Source: Candidatus Atribacteria bacterium
GTDB taxonomy: Bacteria; Atribacterota; Atribacteria; Atribacterales; Atribacteraceae
Reading direction: 5' to 3'
NCBI GenBank assembly: GCA_018056205.1
Contig: JAGPGC010000029.1
Location: 1-9,735, forward strand
DNA: 9,735 nt
The notes under the pieces are model-generated. The model worked only from the letters and a program-made list of their open reading frames with translations, ran no database searches and was not told the DNA's origin. Shown piece after piece: positions 1 to 6,667 of the stretch (position 1 is its first letter; the number at the start of each line of letters is the position of its first letter). Position numbers and translations under genes: made by a program.

Positions 1-40
1 AATTCCCGAAGCATGAAAACAAAAAATTTTACTCTTAAGT

Positions 41-133
41 TTACAACTTCCTTAAAAAATTCAACTTTAATAGAATTAACTTAACCCCTCCAATAATTTT
101 CTTACAAAAAACAGCTAAAATAAACCAAGCCAA
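41..133 (-). CDS. possible small hydrophobic peptide downstream of rqcP (30 aa, TTG start)
   Basis: I do not recognise this frame. It begins at a TTG, 8 nt after an AGGAG Shine-Dalgarno-like site (142-146), and would encode 30 residues: a hydrophobic stretch (LAWFILAVF), Cys-Lys-Lys, a second hydrophobic stretch and a basic end (LNFLRKL). That is compatible with one membrane-spanning or surface-associated helix. The frame is continuous with rqcP: after the rqcP stop TAA it stays open for 38 codons to the next TAA. In Firmicutes the genes after rqcP are often yabP, yabQ (membrane) and divIC, so a small or broken membrane gene would not be out of place, but no family motif is visible. It may be noncoding AT-rich DNA, or part of a gene that continues off the window in another frame. 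Confidence 0.25.
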   Translation of the reverse strand: MAWFILAVFCKKIIGGVKLILLKLNFLRKL

Positions 134-157
134 GCTCCCGGCTCCTAAAATTAATTC

Positions 158-415
158 TTACTCTATTTCCAACTTAGTTTGTTCAACCACAATAAAAAGG
201 TCATTAGAAAACCGATTGTTTTCTGGTATTTGTAAAACCTTTATTCTAAGTATCATTACCGGAGAAACAATCTTTATTTCATCTCCCACCTTGACTAATG
301 ATGATGACTTAGCCAAATGGTCGTTTAAAAAAACATGGTTATTCTTACAGGCCACCTGGGCTTGGGTTCGCCGTTTAATTAACTTTGTAACTTTTAGAAA
401 CTTATCCAATCTCAT
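158..415 (-). CDS. rqcP: RqcP (YabO/Hsp15-like) S4-domain ribosome quality control protein
   Basis: The product is 85 residues, the usual size of RqcP/YabO. It starts MRLDKFLKVTKLIKRRTQAQ, almost the same as the Bacillus protein, with Arg2, Lys14, Arg15 and Arg16 of the S4 RNA-binding fold and a VKVGDEIKI segment near residues 41-49. In Bacillus, RqcP binds the obstructed 50S subunit with RqcH and helps poly-alanine tailing of stalled nascent chains. The frame is open upstream to 475, but the family start and the MRLDKFL motif place initiation at the ATG at 415. This ATG overlaps the end of the preceding gene by 14 bp, which suggests translational coupling; the only ribosome-binding candidate is a weak GGGAA. 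Its position a short way downstream of mazG is the Firmicutes arrangement (yabN-yabO). The rqcH partner is not in the window. Confidence 0.93.
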   Translation of the reverse strand: MRLDKFLKVTKLIKRRTQAQVACKNNHVFLNDHLAKSSSLVKVGDEIKIVSPVMILRIKVLQIPENNRFSNDLFIVVEQTKLEIE

Positions 416-851
416 TTGTTTCCCAAGGAAGAATCGTTCCTTCCGGGAGCTCTGGAAAGCAGGAATATTCAACACCTTTACCCAAAACTACTAATTTTAC
501 CACTGAGAGAACCTGTTTGGACTTTAAAAAATTTTCTAGCTGAAAAAGAGCTTCATCATTGGGAAAATAATCAGTAACAACTAAAACTCTCTTATCTCGT
601 AACTCCCCACTATTGTCCCAATTAATTATTAAATGGTCATTTTGGTATTGGACGGAAAGGGTTCTTATCTCTTTTGGGAAAAAATTGTTCAGTATACCAC
701 ACACTATCAAACCGGCTGAATTTACCGCCAGATAAATATCGGGATTCCACCCTTTCACCAAGGGTAATAAAACTTTAATACGATTAATAAGTTCACCAAA
801 ATCTATTGGTTGTCTTGGATAAGTTTGATTTCCTGTTTTGCTTTGTTCCAT
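402..851 (-). CDS. phosphoribosyltransferase-like protein with degenerate PRPP loop
   Basis: The product is 149 residues and resembles the short type I phosphoribosyltransferases of the xanthine/guanine PRTase kind. A beta-strand and loop, DIYLAVNSAGLIVCGIL (residues 38-54), corresponds to the usual 'I.xSRGGL' pyrophosphate-loop region. RVLVVTDYFPNDEA (88-101) sits where active enzymes have a 'vDDv..TG.T' PRPP loop, and LPWE (141-144) matches the family's C-terminal 'PWE'. The PRPP loop lacks the acidic pair (TD instead of DD/ED) and the Thr-Gly, so catalysis is doubtful; a regulatory or binding role is possible. This assignment is inference from motif shape. The ATG at 851 is the only reasonable start and lies 49 bp inside mazG, after a GGATGAG stretch. 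The gene also overlaps rqcP by 14 bp, so all three are probably co-translated. The gene is not part of the Bacillus block. Confidence 0.8.
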   Translation of the reverse strand: MEQSKTGNQTYPRQPIDFGELINRIKVLLPLVKGWNPDIYLAVNSAGLIVCGILNNFFPKEIRTLSVQYQNDHLIINWDNSGELRDKRVLVVTDYFPNDEALFQLENFLKSKQVLSVVKLVVLGKGVEYSCFPELPEGTILPWETNEIG

Positions 852-1615
852 AACTCATCCATCTCCTCTAAAGAGAGGTTTTCAATTTTCTTTCCTTGTT
901 TTTTTATTTCATTTTCCATATAACTAAAGCGTTGGGTAAAACGCTGGGAAGCTTTTTGGAGAGCATCCTCCGGCTGAAGGTGAAGGTGGCGTGAGAGATT
1001 AACTAAGGCAAATACCAAATCTCCCCATTCTTCTTCGATGGCTTCTTGATCTTGGTTTTTCCAGGCTTCTTCAAGCTCATGCTGTTCCTCAATTATCTTT
1101 GGCCAGACTTCTTTTGCATTCTGCCAATCGAATCCCACTCTTGCCACCCGGCTTTGAATAACCTGAGCACGTAATAATGCTGGTAAACTGGGAGGAATCG
1201 AAGAAAGCATACTTTCCCTTTCCTTTTCACCTTCTTTAATGTTTTCCCAATTCAATAAAACTTCATCTACATTTTGGACCTGAATATCTCCAAACACATG
1301 GGGATGCCGTTTTTTCATTTTAAAAATAAGTTGTTTTAAAACATCGGTTATATTAAAAGATCCCAACTCCAAACCAATTTGTGCTTGAAAAATAATATGA
1401 AGCAACATATCTCCCAGCTCTTCTCTTAAATCGGTTTCATTCTTTCTATCGATAGCATCAAATGCTTCATACATCTCTTCAAGCATGAGCGGTTTTAAGC
1501 TTTCACGGGTTTGTTCTCGGTCCCAAGGACAGCCATTTTTACTTCGAAGGACGGCTACCAGTTCAATTAATTCTCCAAAATATTTTTGAGCTTCTGAAAT
1601 ATCCATTTTATTCAT
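803..1615 (-). CDS. mazG: MazG nucleoside triphosphate pyrophosphohydrolase
   Basis: The 270-residue product has the two-domain layout of full-length MazG, which hydrolyses (d)NTPs to NMP and pyrophosphate. The N-terminal domain has NGCPWDREQT (27-36), the metal-binding helix LEEMYE (45-50) and REELGD (64-69), then KRHPHVFGD (102-110). GFDW (161-164) opens the second domain, which repeats the acidic signature as EEQHELEE (177-184) and EEEWGDL (194-200). The Mg2+-coordinating Glu and Asp residues appear intact in both. In Bacillus the neighbour of rqcP is YabN, a tetrapyrrole-methylase/MazG fusion; here the methylase part is absent. The ATG at 1615 follows GGAG by 12 nt; the ATG three codons later is an alternative. 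The gene lies 52 bp after mfd and overlaps the next gene by 49 bp. The likely role is removal of damaged or non-canonical nucleotides and modulation of nucleotide signals. Confidence 0.96.
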   Translation of the reverse strand: MNKMDISEAQKYFGELIELVAVLRSKNGCPWDREQTRESLKPLMLEEMYEAFDAIDRKNETDLREELGDMLLHIIFQAQIGLELGSFNITDVLKQLIFKMKKRHPHVFGDIQVQNVDEVLLNWENIKEGEKERESMLSSIPPSLPALLRAQVIQSRVARVGFDWQNAKEVWPKIIEEQHELEEAWKNQDQEAIEEEWGDLVFALVNLSRHLHLQPEDALQKASQRFTQRFSYMENEIKKQGKKIENLSLEEMDELWNKAKQEIKLIQDNQ

Positions 1616-1667
1616 TGAATAAATATACTCCGCCGTTTCACTAAATCCATTATATTTTTAATTCTTT

Positions 1668-4600
1668 TTACCCTTTCCCCACCGTTGGATCAAACAAACG
1701 TAATAAAGAATTTAATTTTTGAAATGGTATTTTTAAGGCTGGTTTACCGTGATAACTAATCAACAGACCTTTCACTCCAAAATTCCGAAATTTTTCATTC
1801 AAACGGACCAGTACTTCAATTGGAGCACTAATATATATTTCTCCATTTTTTTCTTCAATTGCATCAACCTGTGCTATTTTACCATAATAACGCAGCCTTG
1901 TAATTTTTAATAGGGCTTCAACCTCTCTTGGTAAACGTCCATAACGGTCTTCAATTTCTGCCTTTAGTTCTTCAATATCACTCAACTTTTGAGCTTGAAG
2001 CAGTCGTTGATAATAACTAAAACGCTCGTTTTCTTGTTTCATATACCAATCTGGGAAAAAAGCATTTTCCGGTAAAATAACTGCTGTTGGGGGATTAGAT
2101 TCAGTACTTTCTCCTTTAATTCGGGAAATTTCTTCCTGTAACATTTTAGTATAGAGCGAAAACCCAATCTCTTGGATGAAACCATGTTGAGCTTGACCTA
2201 AAATATTACCAGCTCCTCGAATCTCCATATCTCTAAGTGCTAATTTATATCCGGTTCCTAACCCTTCAAATTCCATTAGAGCATCTAAACGTTCTTGAGC
2301 TTCATGAGTCAACCGCCTGGGATAAAATAAATAGGCAAAAGCCTCGCGATCCAATCGACCTATCCGGCCGCGAAGCTGATAGAGCTGGGACAATCCAAAA
2401 AGAGTAGCTGGATCAACAATTAGAGTATTTGCATTAGGAACATCCAGGCCTATTTCGATAATAGTCGTACAGAGCAAAATATCAATCTCAGCATTATAAA
2501 ACTTTTCCATAACCTTTTCCAAATCAGTACCGGATAATCGTCCATGGGCAATCCCAATTTGATAATTAGGAAAAAGAACTATCAATTCCTCATAAATTTT
2601 CATTAAACTTTTGATTCTGGGACTTACATAGAAAACTTGGCCATTTCGATTGAGTTCATACTGAATCGCTTCCTTTATCATTTTCTGACTACGAGGTGCC
2701 ACCACGGTATGCACCGGTTTACGTCCTTCAGGGGGTGTTTCAATAACACTAATATCTCGAATACCGGTTAGAGAAAGATATAAAGTCCGAGGTATAGGAG
2801 TAGCAGTTAAGGTGAGAACATCAACCGTTGATTTCATTTTCTTGAGTCGTTCTTTATGCATCACTCCAAATCGCTGTTCTTCATCAATTATGACCAAACC
2901 CAGGTCATGAAACTGAATATCTTTTTGAATGAGCCGATGGGTACCGATTAAGATATCTATTTCATTATTTTTTACTCTTTCAACAATTTGTTTTTGTTCC
3001 TGAGGTGATTTAAAGCGGTTGATAACTGCAATTTTTACTGGAAATTTTTTTAAACGCTCCCTAAACGTAAGATAATGTTGCTCAGACAAAATAGTAGTTG
3101 GTGCTAGTAAAGCAACCTGTTTCCCATCCATAACTGCTTTAAAAGCAGCCCTTACAGCAATTTCAGTTTTTCCATACCCTACATCACCACATATAAGTCT
3201 ATCCATCGGTCGTGAAGATTCCATATCACGTTCTACGTCTAAAATCGCTTGTTTTTGATCGGGTGTCTCAATATAAGGGAAAGAAAGTTCAAGCTGTTTC
3301 TGCCAGGTCGAGTTAGGAGAAAAAGCATGCCCTCGTTCAATATTTCGACGAGCATATATTTCTAACAATTCCCGAGCTGTTGCCTGAATTGATTGAGCAA
3401 CCTTTTGTTTTGCCTTTCCCCATTCATCTTTTCCTAACCGGGATATTTTAGGTTTCACCTCGCCACTGCCAATATATTTTTGAACTAATGAAGCACTTTC
3501 AATTGGCACATAGAGAATATCGCCGGCTGCGTATTCAATAACCAGGTAAACCCGGTGGATCCCCTCCAAAACCATTTCCTTTATTCCTCTAAAGATTCCG
3601 ATTCCTTGTTCATCATGAACAATATAATCTCCCGGTTGAAGCGAGCTCATCATTTCTTCTTCAATGGCTAACTCAACTCTTTTTTGACCCGGTTTGGAAA
3701 AATCTTTTCCAAAAACTTCCTGAGTAGTTAAAACCGAAAACCCGAGATCGGTAAGAATAAAGCCTTCGACTGGAAAACCCTTTAAAAGAAAAATTTGGTT
3801 TGAGCTATTTACTTCTCTTGAATAAGGGATTTTTTCTTCATCTAAAATCGCTGCTAATAACTCAACTTTCTCTGATGGAAAAATTAAATAGGTTTCCCCC
3901 CTATTATTTTCCTTTAATCCACTGATCAGCTTAGATATCTCGCCAAAATAAGAAGGTGGACGAGCAGCGGAAATGACTATCTCAGGGAGGTCATATTTCG
4001 ATACAATCCCAGCAATCACCTGAGGGATATGGGATAGATTAATATTTTCAAAAAATACATCATCCCAAAAAATGAGATGAGCTTTTTCCATAATGAGTTT
4101 AATTAAAGGTAGGGTTTTAAACTCTCCATCGCTTGGAATGATTAAGGCACGCTCCAACTCATGGTTAGTTCTTTGGGTGTCAGCTTGAAAGTATTTCATT
4201 TTCTCTAATATATCTCCCCACCAATAAGTTCTTATCGGTTCCAGACCATCGGGAGGATAAATATCCACCACTTCGCCACGAATTGCTATATCACCCTTTT
4301 CTCTCACATAATTTTTTCTTTCATATCCCATTCGGTAGCATTGATCAATTAATTGATCTCGCTGGTATTCTTTTTCCTTCTCTAATAAAACTGATAGACT
4401 CATAAAATTTTCCAAATCAACTACTTCTTGATTGAGTTCATCGACACTTAAGATAATTACTACATTTTTTTTCTCAAGTAGAGTTTTTTGGAGGACAATT
4501 CCTGAGTATTTTTCCTCAAAATCAACCCCAACAGCCCTTATTTCATTTTGGTTTAAAAAAGAAAGACTTTCTATTTGCCGAAAGACTTTTCTTTTCGTAT

Positions 4601-4754
4601 CTTCACTAGAGGTTATATAAAATATGGGAGAATATTCAGTTTGAGATAAAAGCTGGGCAACCAAAGGTCGGACCGGCTGAATTACCGAGAGGTAACACTG
4701 GGTTGAAGATCGGATTGGTTTGGTTAATTTTTGAAGAAAATGAGAAATATTCAT
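1668..4754 (-). CDS. mfd: Mfd transcription-repair coupling factor
   Basis: Mfd displaces RNA polymerase stalled at lesions and recruits UvrA. Visible domains are a UvrB-like N-terminal module (about 1-210, with GYERKNYVREKGDIAIRG at 143-160), a small middle domain (about 285-350), the RNA polymerase interaction domain (about 370-430, GDYIVHDEQGIGIF) and a RecG-like SF2 motor. The motor shows Walker A GDVGYGKTE (523-531), APTTIL, GTHRL, DEEQ (624-627), TATPIPRT and QLRGRIGR (793-800). The translocation motif RDMEIRGAGNILG (841-853) and a C-terminal TRCF domain (about 890-1028) follow. At 1028 residues it is roughly 100 shorter than E. coli or Bacillus Mfd, and the loss lies mostly between the UvrB-like module and the RNA polymerase interaction domain. 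The ATG at 4754 overlaps the upstream stop as ATGA. No good Shine-Dalgarno is visible, so translation probably depends on coupling. Confidence 0.98.
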   Translation of the reverse strand: MNISHFLQKLTKPIRSSTQCYLSVIQPVRPLVAQLLSQTEYSPIFYITSSEDTKRKVFRQIESLSFLNQNEIRAVGVDFEEKYSGIVLQKTLLEKKNVVIILSVDELNQEVVDLENFMSLSVLLEKEKEYQRDQLIDQCYRMGYERKNYVREKGDIAIRGEVVDIYPPDGLEPIRTYWWGDILEKMKYFQADTQRTNHELERALIIPSDGEFKTLPLIKLIMEKAHLIFWDDVFFENINLSHIPQVIAGIVSKYDLPEIVISAARPPSYFGEISKLISGLKENNRGETYLIFPSEKVELLAAILDEEKIPYSREVNSSNQIFLLKGFPVEGFILTDLGFSVLTTQEVFGKDFSKPGQKRVELAIEEEMMSSLQPGDYIVHDEQGIGIFRGIKEMVLEGIHRVYLVIEYAAGDILYVPIESASLVQKYIGSGEVKPKISRLGKDEWGKAKQKVAQSIQATARELLEIYARRNIERGHAFSPNSTWQKQLELSFPYIETPDQKQAILDVERDMESSRPMDRLICGDVGYGKTEIAVRAAFKAVMDGKQVALLAPTTILSEQHYLTFRERLKKFPVKIAVINRFKSPQEQKQIVERVKNNEIDILIGTHRLIQKDIQFHDLGLVIIDEEQRFGVMHKERLKKMKSTVDVLTLTATPIPRTLYLSLTGIRDISVIETPPEGRKPVHTVVAPRSQKMIKEAIQYELNRNGQVFYVSPRIKSLMKIYEELIVLFPNYQIGIAHGRLSGTDLEKVMEKFYNAEIDILLCTTIIEIGLDVPNANTLIVDPATLFGLSQLYQLRGRIGRLDREAFAYLFYPRRLTHEAQERLDALMEFEGLGTGYKLALRDMEIRGAGNILGQAQHGFIQEIGFSLYTKMLQEEISRIKGESTESNPPTAVILPENAFFPDWYMKQENERFSYYQRLLQAQKLSDIEELKAEIEDRYGRLPREVEALLKITRLRYYGKIAQVDAIEEKNGEIYISAPIEVLVRLNEKFRNFGVKGLLISYHGKPALKIPFQKLNSLLRLFDPTVGKG

Positions 4755-5329
4755 GAAAAAAACCGTATAACTATAAAGGTTAATAAAACTGAAAACCCGC
4801 TACCCATTATTATTTGAAGTAGAGTATGTTTTTTAAGGGTATATCGTGCCCAACCGAGAGGAATAAGTAAAAGATAAGCTAAAATAAAAATGGGATTCAC
4901 TAAAAAAACCAGCGCAGTTACCGGACCAGCAACCCCAGCCATATGCATGCTGATTTTCCAAAAAAGTGATACGAAAGCCCCGATAAAAGTGACTACAATG
5001 TAGGAAGCAGTAATTGCCAATATAGGATAAGGAGCTTGGAGTAACCAAAAAACAAAAAAACCGATAATATATAACCCTACAATACTTATATAAGGTACAA
5101 AACGCTCCCGTCGATCAGAAAGATCCGGATCGGATATTTTGTTATAACGGGCAAGAATATAAACTAAAACCATGGGTGCTAAAGTAATAAATACAATTCC
5201 TATCAAAGCATAATAGAACCCAGTGACCGAGGGAGCGACATATAGTGATACGATAATATAGAGGGCTATTGGAATAAATGTTGGTTGAAAAATAATGGAT
5301 AGGATTTTTGCTATTTTTCTTAGTTCCAC
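4751..5329 (-). CDS. PAP2-like integral membrane phosphatase family protein
   Basis: The product is 192 residues and very hydrophobic, with about six predicted membrane helices (near 10-30, 38-60, 79-98, 102-122, 133-157 and 173-190). Three PAP2-superfamily signatures appear in order. A Lys/Arg motif K64 to R76 reads KISDPDLSDRRERF. SMHMAG (127-132) stands in place of 'SGH'. ARYTLKKHTLLQ (161-172) resembles the 'SRxxxxxHxxxD' motif, with the last Asp replaced by Gln172. His129 and His168 would be the catalytic pair. PAP2 proteins dephosphorylate lipid or isoprenoid phosphates at the membrane; the substrate here is unknown, and the changed third motif leaves activity open. The start is a GTG at 5329, preceded by AAGGAG 10 nt upstream. 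The gene lies 21 bp after pth and shares ATGA with mfd, at the spot where Bacillus has fin. Confidence 0.82.
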   Translation of the reverse strand: MELRKIAKILSIIFQPTFIPIALYIIVSLYVAPSVTGFYYALIGIVFITLAPMVLVYILARYNKISDPDLSDRRERFVPYISIVGLYIIGFFVFWLLQAPYPILAITASYIVVTFIGAFVSLFWKISMHMAGVAGPVTALVFLVNPIFILAYLLLIPLGWARYTLKKHTLLQIIMGSGFSVLLTFIVIRFFS

Positions 5330-5350
5330 AATGATGTATCTCCTTAGCAG

Positions 5351-5920
5351 TTATAATGTAGAAATGGTGTTAAACCGGTTCATGGCATATTGGACACCTT
5401 GAGTAACAATACCAAGTAAGGCTTCAGCTGATCGTTTCTCTGATTCAGCGAGAACAGTCGCTTCATCAGAAGTAGGCTTGAGTAAAACGTAATTAGTAAT
5501 TTCATCTTTTTGCTTTGGTCTTCCAATACCTACCCGTAAACGGATAAAATTTTCCAGGTCAAAGTATTCAGCAATAGAAAGAACACCTTTATGACCTGCA
5601 GCTCCACCATCCCGATGAATGCGAATCTTTCCCAATGGAAGATCAAGTTCGTCATGTACAATAATCTTATTTTCAAAAGATTTATTAATATAACTCATAA
5701 AAGACAAAAGCCCCAAACCACTGAGGTTCATATAAGTAAGGGGCTTTACCAGATAGAGCTCGTGATTGTCGATATTACCATGACACCATTGAAAGTTCTT
5801 TTTTTCATTCCATTTCCAATGATACTGTTCAGATAAAATATCGACTACTCGAAAGCCAACATTATGACGGCTATATTGATATTTTTGACCGGGATTTCCC
5901 AGTCCAATAACCAAAAACAC
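5351..5920 (-). CDS. pth: Pth peptidyl-tRNA hydrolase
   Basis: This soluble enzyme cleaves the ester bond of peptidyl-tRNA released prematurely from ribosomes and recycles the tRNA. The 189-residue product is full length. It carries GLGNPG (6-11), the catalytic His19 in SRHNVGF, KPLTYMNLSG with Asn65 (59-68), VHDELDLPLGKIR with Asp90 (88-100), GGAAGHKG (105-112) and RLRVGIGRP (127-135). Residue 111 is Lys where E. coli has the substrate-contacting Asn114; basic residues occur here in some homologues, so this is a minor variation. The start codon is GTG at 5920, immediately after the rplY stop codon with no spacer. A purine-rich GAGGAAG inside the rplY end can serve as ribosome-binding site, so the two genes are probably coupled. 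The ctc-pth pairing is conserved in Bacillus (ctc-spoVC). Confidence 0.98.
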   Translation of the reverse strand: MFLVIGLGNPGQKYQYSRHNVGFRVVDILSEQYHWKWNEKKNFQWCHGNIDNHELYLVKPLTYMNLSGLGLLSFMSYINKSFENKIIVHDELDLPLGKIRIHRDGGAAGHKGVLSIAEYFDLENFIRLRVGIGRPKQKDEITNYVLLKPTSDEATVLAESEKRSAEALLGIVTQGVQYAMNRFNTISTL

Positions 5921-6589
5921 TTAGTCTTCCTCTGCCTCTTTCTCCTTCTTTTCACCTTTTTTAACTACTTCTGGTTCGGGTGTTTCACTTTCTTCTTCTG
6001 AAACTTCTTCAACCAATACTTCAGGAGGAGTAACAACTACCACTACATCCTCAAGATTTTCATTAATGGTAACACCTTCTGGAATTTTGACATCCTTAAG
6101 GTGAATTGTGTCACCAATTTCTAAACCATTAATATCAACTTCAATAAATTCGGGGATGGCATCGGGTAAACATTCAATTTCCACTTCTTGCATAATCTGT
6201 TCTAAGGTACCACCGGATTTAACTCCAGGAGCTTCACCCTTGAACAAAAGGGGAACTCTTAAAGTTATTTTCTGATCTGCTTTAACTCCATAAAAATCAA
6301 TATGCAAAACTTGTTCTTTAATGGGATTCCTCTGAATATCTTTGATAATCCCGCGATGAACATCTCCATCAATAGAAATATTTAGTAATTGATGGGCTGC
6401 TCCTGATACTTTCAATACTCTTTTTAATTCACTTTCTTGAATTTTCAGTAAAATAGTATTACCTTCCTTGCTTTCATTAGCATAATAAACTCCAGGAACC
6501 CAACCCGATTTTCTCAACTTCTTCATGCTTTCTTTTCCGATGAATTCCCTCTTTTTGGTATTAACGGTCAAAATTTCTTTTTGATTCAT
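5921..6589 (-). CDS. rplY: 50S ribosomal protein L25/general stress protein CTC
   Basis: L25 of the long TL5/CTC type binds 5S rRNA in the large subunit. The 222-residue product has an N-terminal L25 barrel (about 5-98), with VPGVYYANE (31-39), IIKDIQRNPI (81-90) and VLHIDFYGV (94-102). A C-terminal TL5/CTC beta domain follows (about 105-190), with VPLLFKGEAPGVKSGGTL (112-129), IPEFIEVDI and LEIGDTIHLKDV. The last 30 or so residues form a low-complexity, mainly Glu/Lys tail, as many CTC proteins have. The ATG at 6589 is preceded by a strong GGAGGG at 6 nt spacing. The gene lies 78 bp after prs, as ctc does in Bacillus, and that gap holds an inverted repeat. It directly abuts pth. In Bacillus ctc is stress-induced; I see no clear dedicated promoter here. 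Confidence 0.97.
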   Translation of the reverse strand: MNQKEILTVNTKKREFIGKESMKKLRKSGWVPGVYYANESKEGNTILLKIQESELKRVLKVSGAAHQLLNISIDGDVHRGIIKDIQRNPIKEQVLHIDFYGVKADQKITLRVPLLFKGEAPGVKSGGTLEQIMQEVEIECLPDAIPEFIEVDINGLEIGDTIHLKDVKIPEGVTINENLEDVVVVVTPPEVLVEEVSEEESETPEPEVVKKGEKKEKEAEED

Positions 6590-6620
6590 GGTATTCCCTC
6601 CGCTCTCAAAACTATGATAA

Positions 6621-6660
6621 CATCAGCTTAGACTAAAGTTATTTATATTCTGAACTGATG
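6621..6660 (-). repeat. inverted repeat between prs and rplY
   Basis: Two 12-nt arms (6621-6632 and 6649-6660) can pair with 10 Watson-Crick pairs, one G-U and one mismatch around a 16-nt loop; the outer six pairs are CATCAG/CTGATG. It lies just after the prs stop codon, in the only gap longer than 52 bp between glmU and rqcP. It is followed by a weakly U-rich stretch rather than a solid U tract. It could be a leaky terminator, an RNA processing or stability element, or a protein-binding operator for the rplY half of the operon. Confidence 0.4.
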
Positions 6661-6667
6661 GAGTTTT

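Noticed and set aside
416..475. Upstream extension of rqcP by 20 codons
   Set aside because: RqcP proteins begin MRLDKFL, which is at 415; the extension only shadows the preceding gene.
216..494. Plus-strand frame of 92 codons opposite rqcP and the PRTase-like gene
   Set aside because: It is antisense to well-supported coding sequence, with no ribosome-binding site or family features.
1649..1654. Minus-strand TATAAT between mfd and mazG as an internal promoter
   Set aside because: There is no -35 element at 16-18 bp, and such hexamers are frequent in AT-rich spacers.
4833..5048. Second minus-strand frame inside the PAP2-like gene
   Set aside because: It is an alternative frame of a well-supported membrane protein; its residue pattern is not protein-like.
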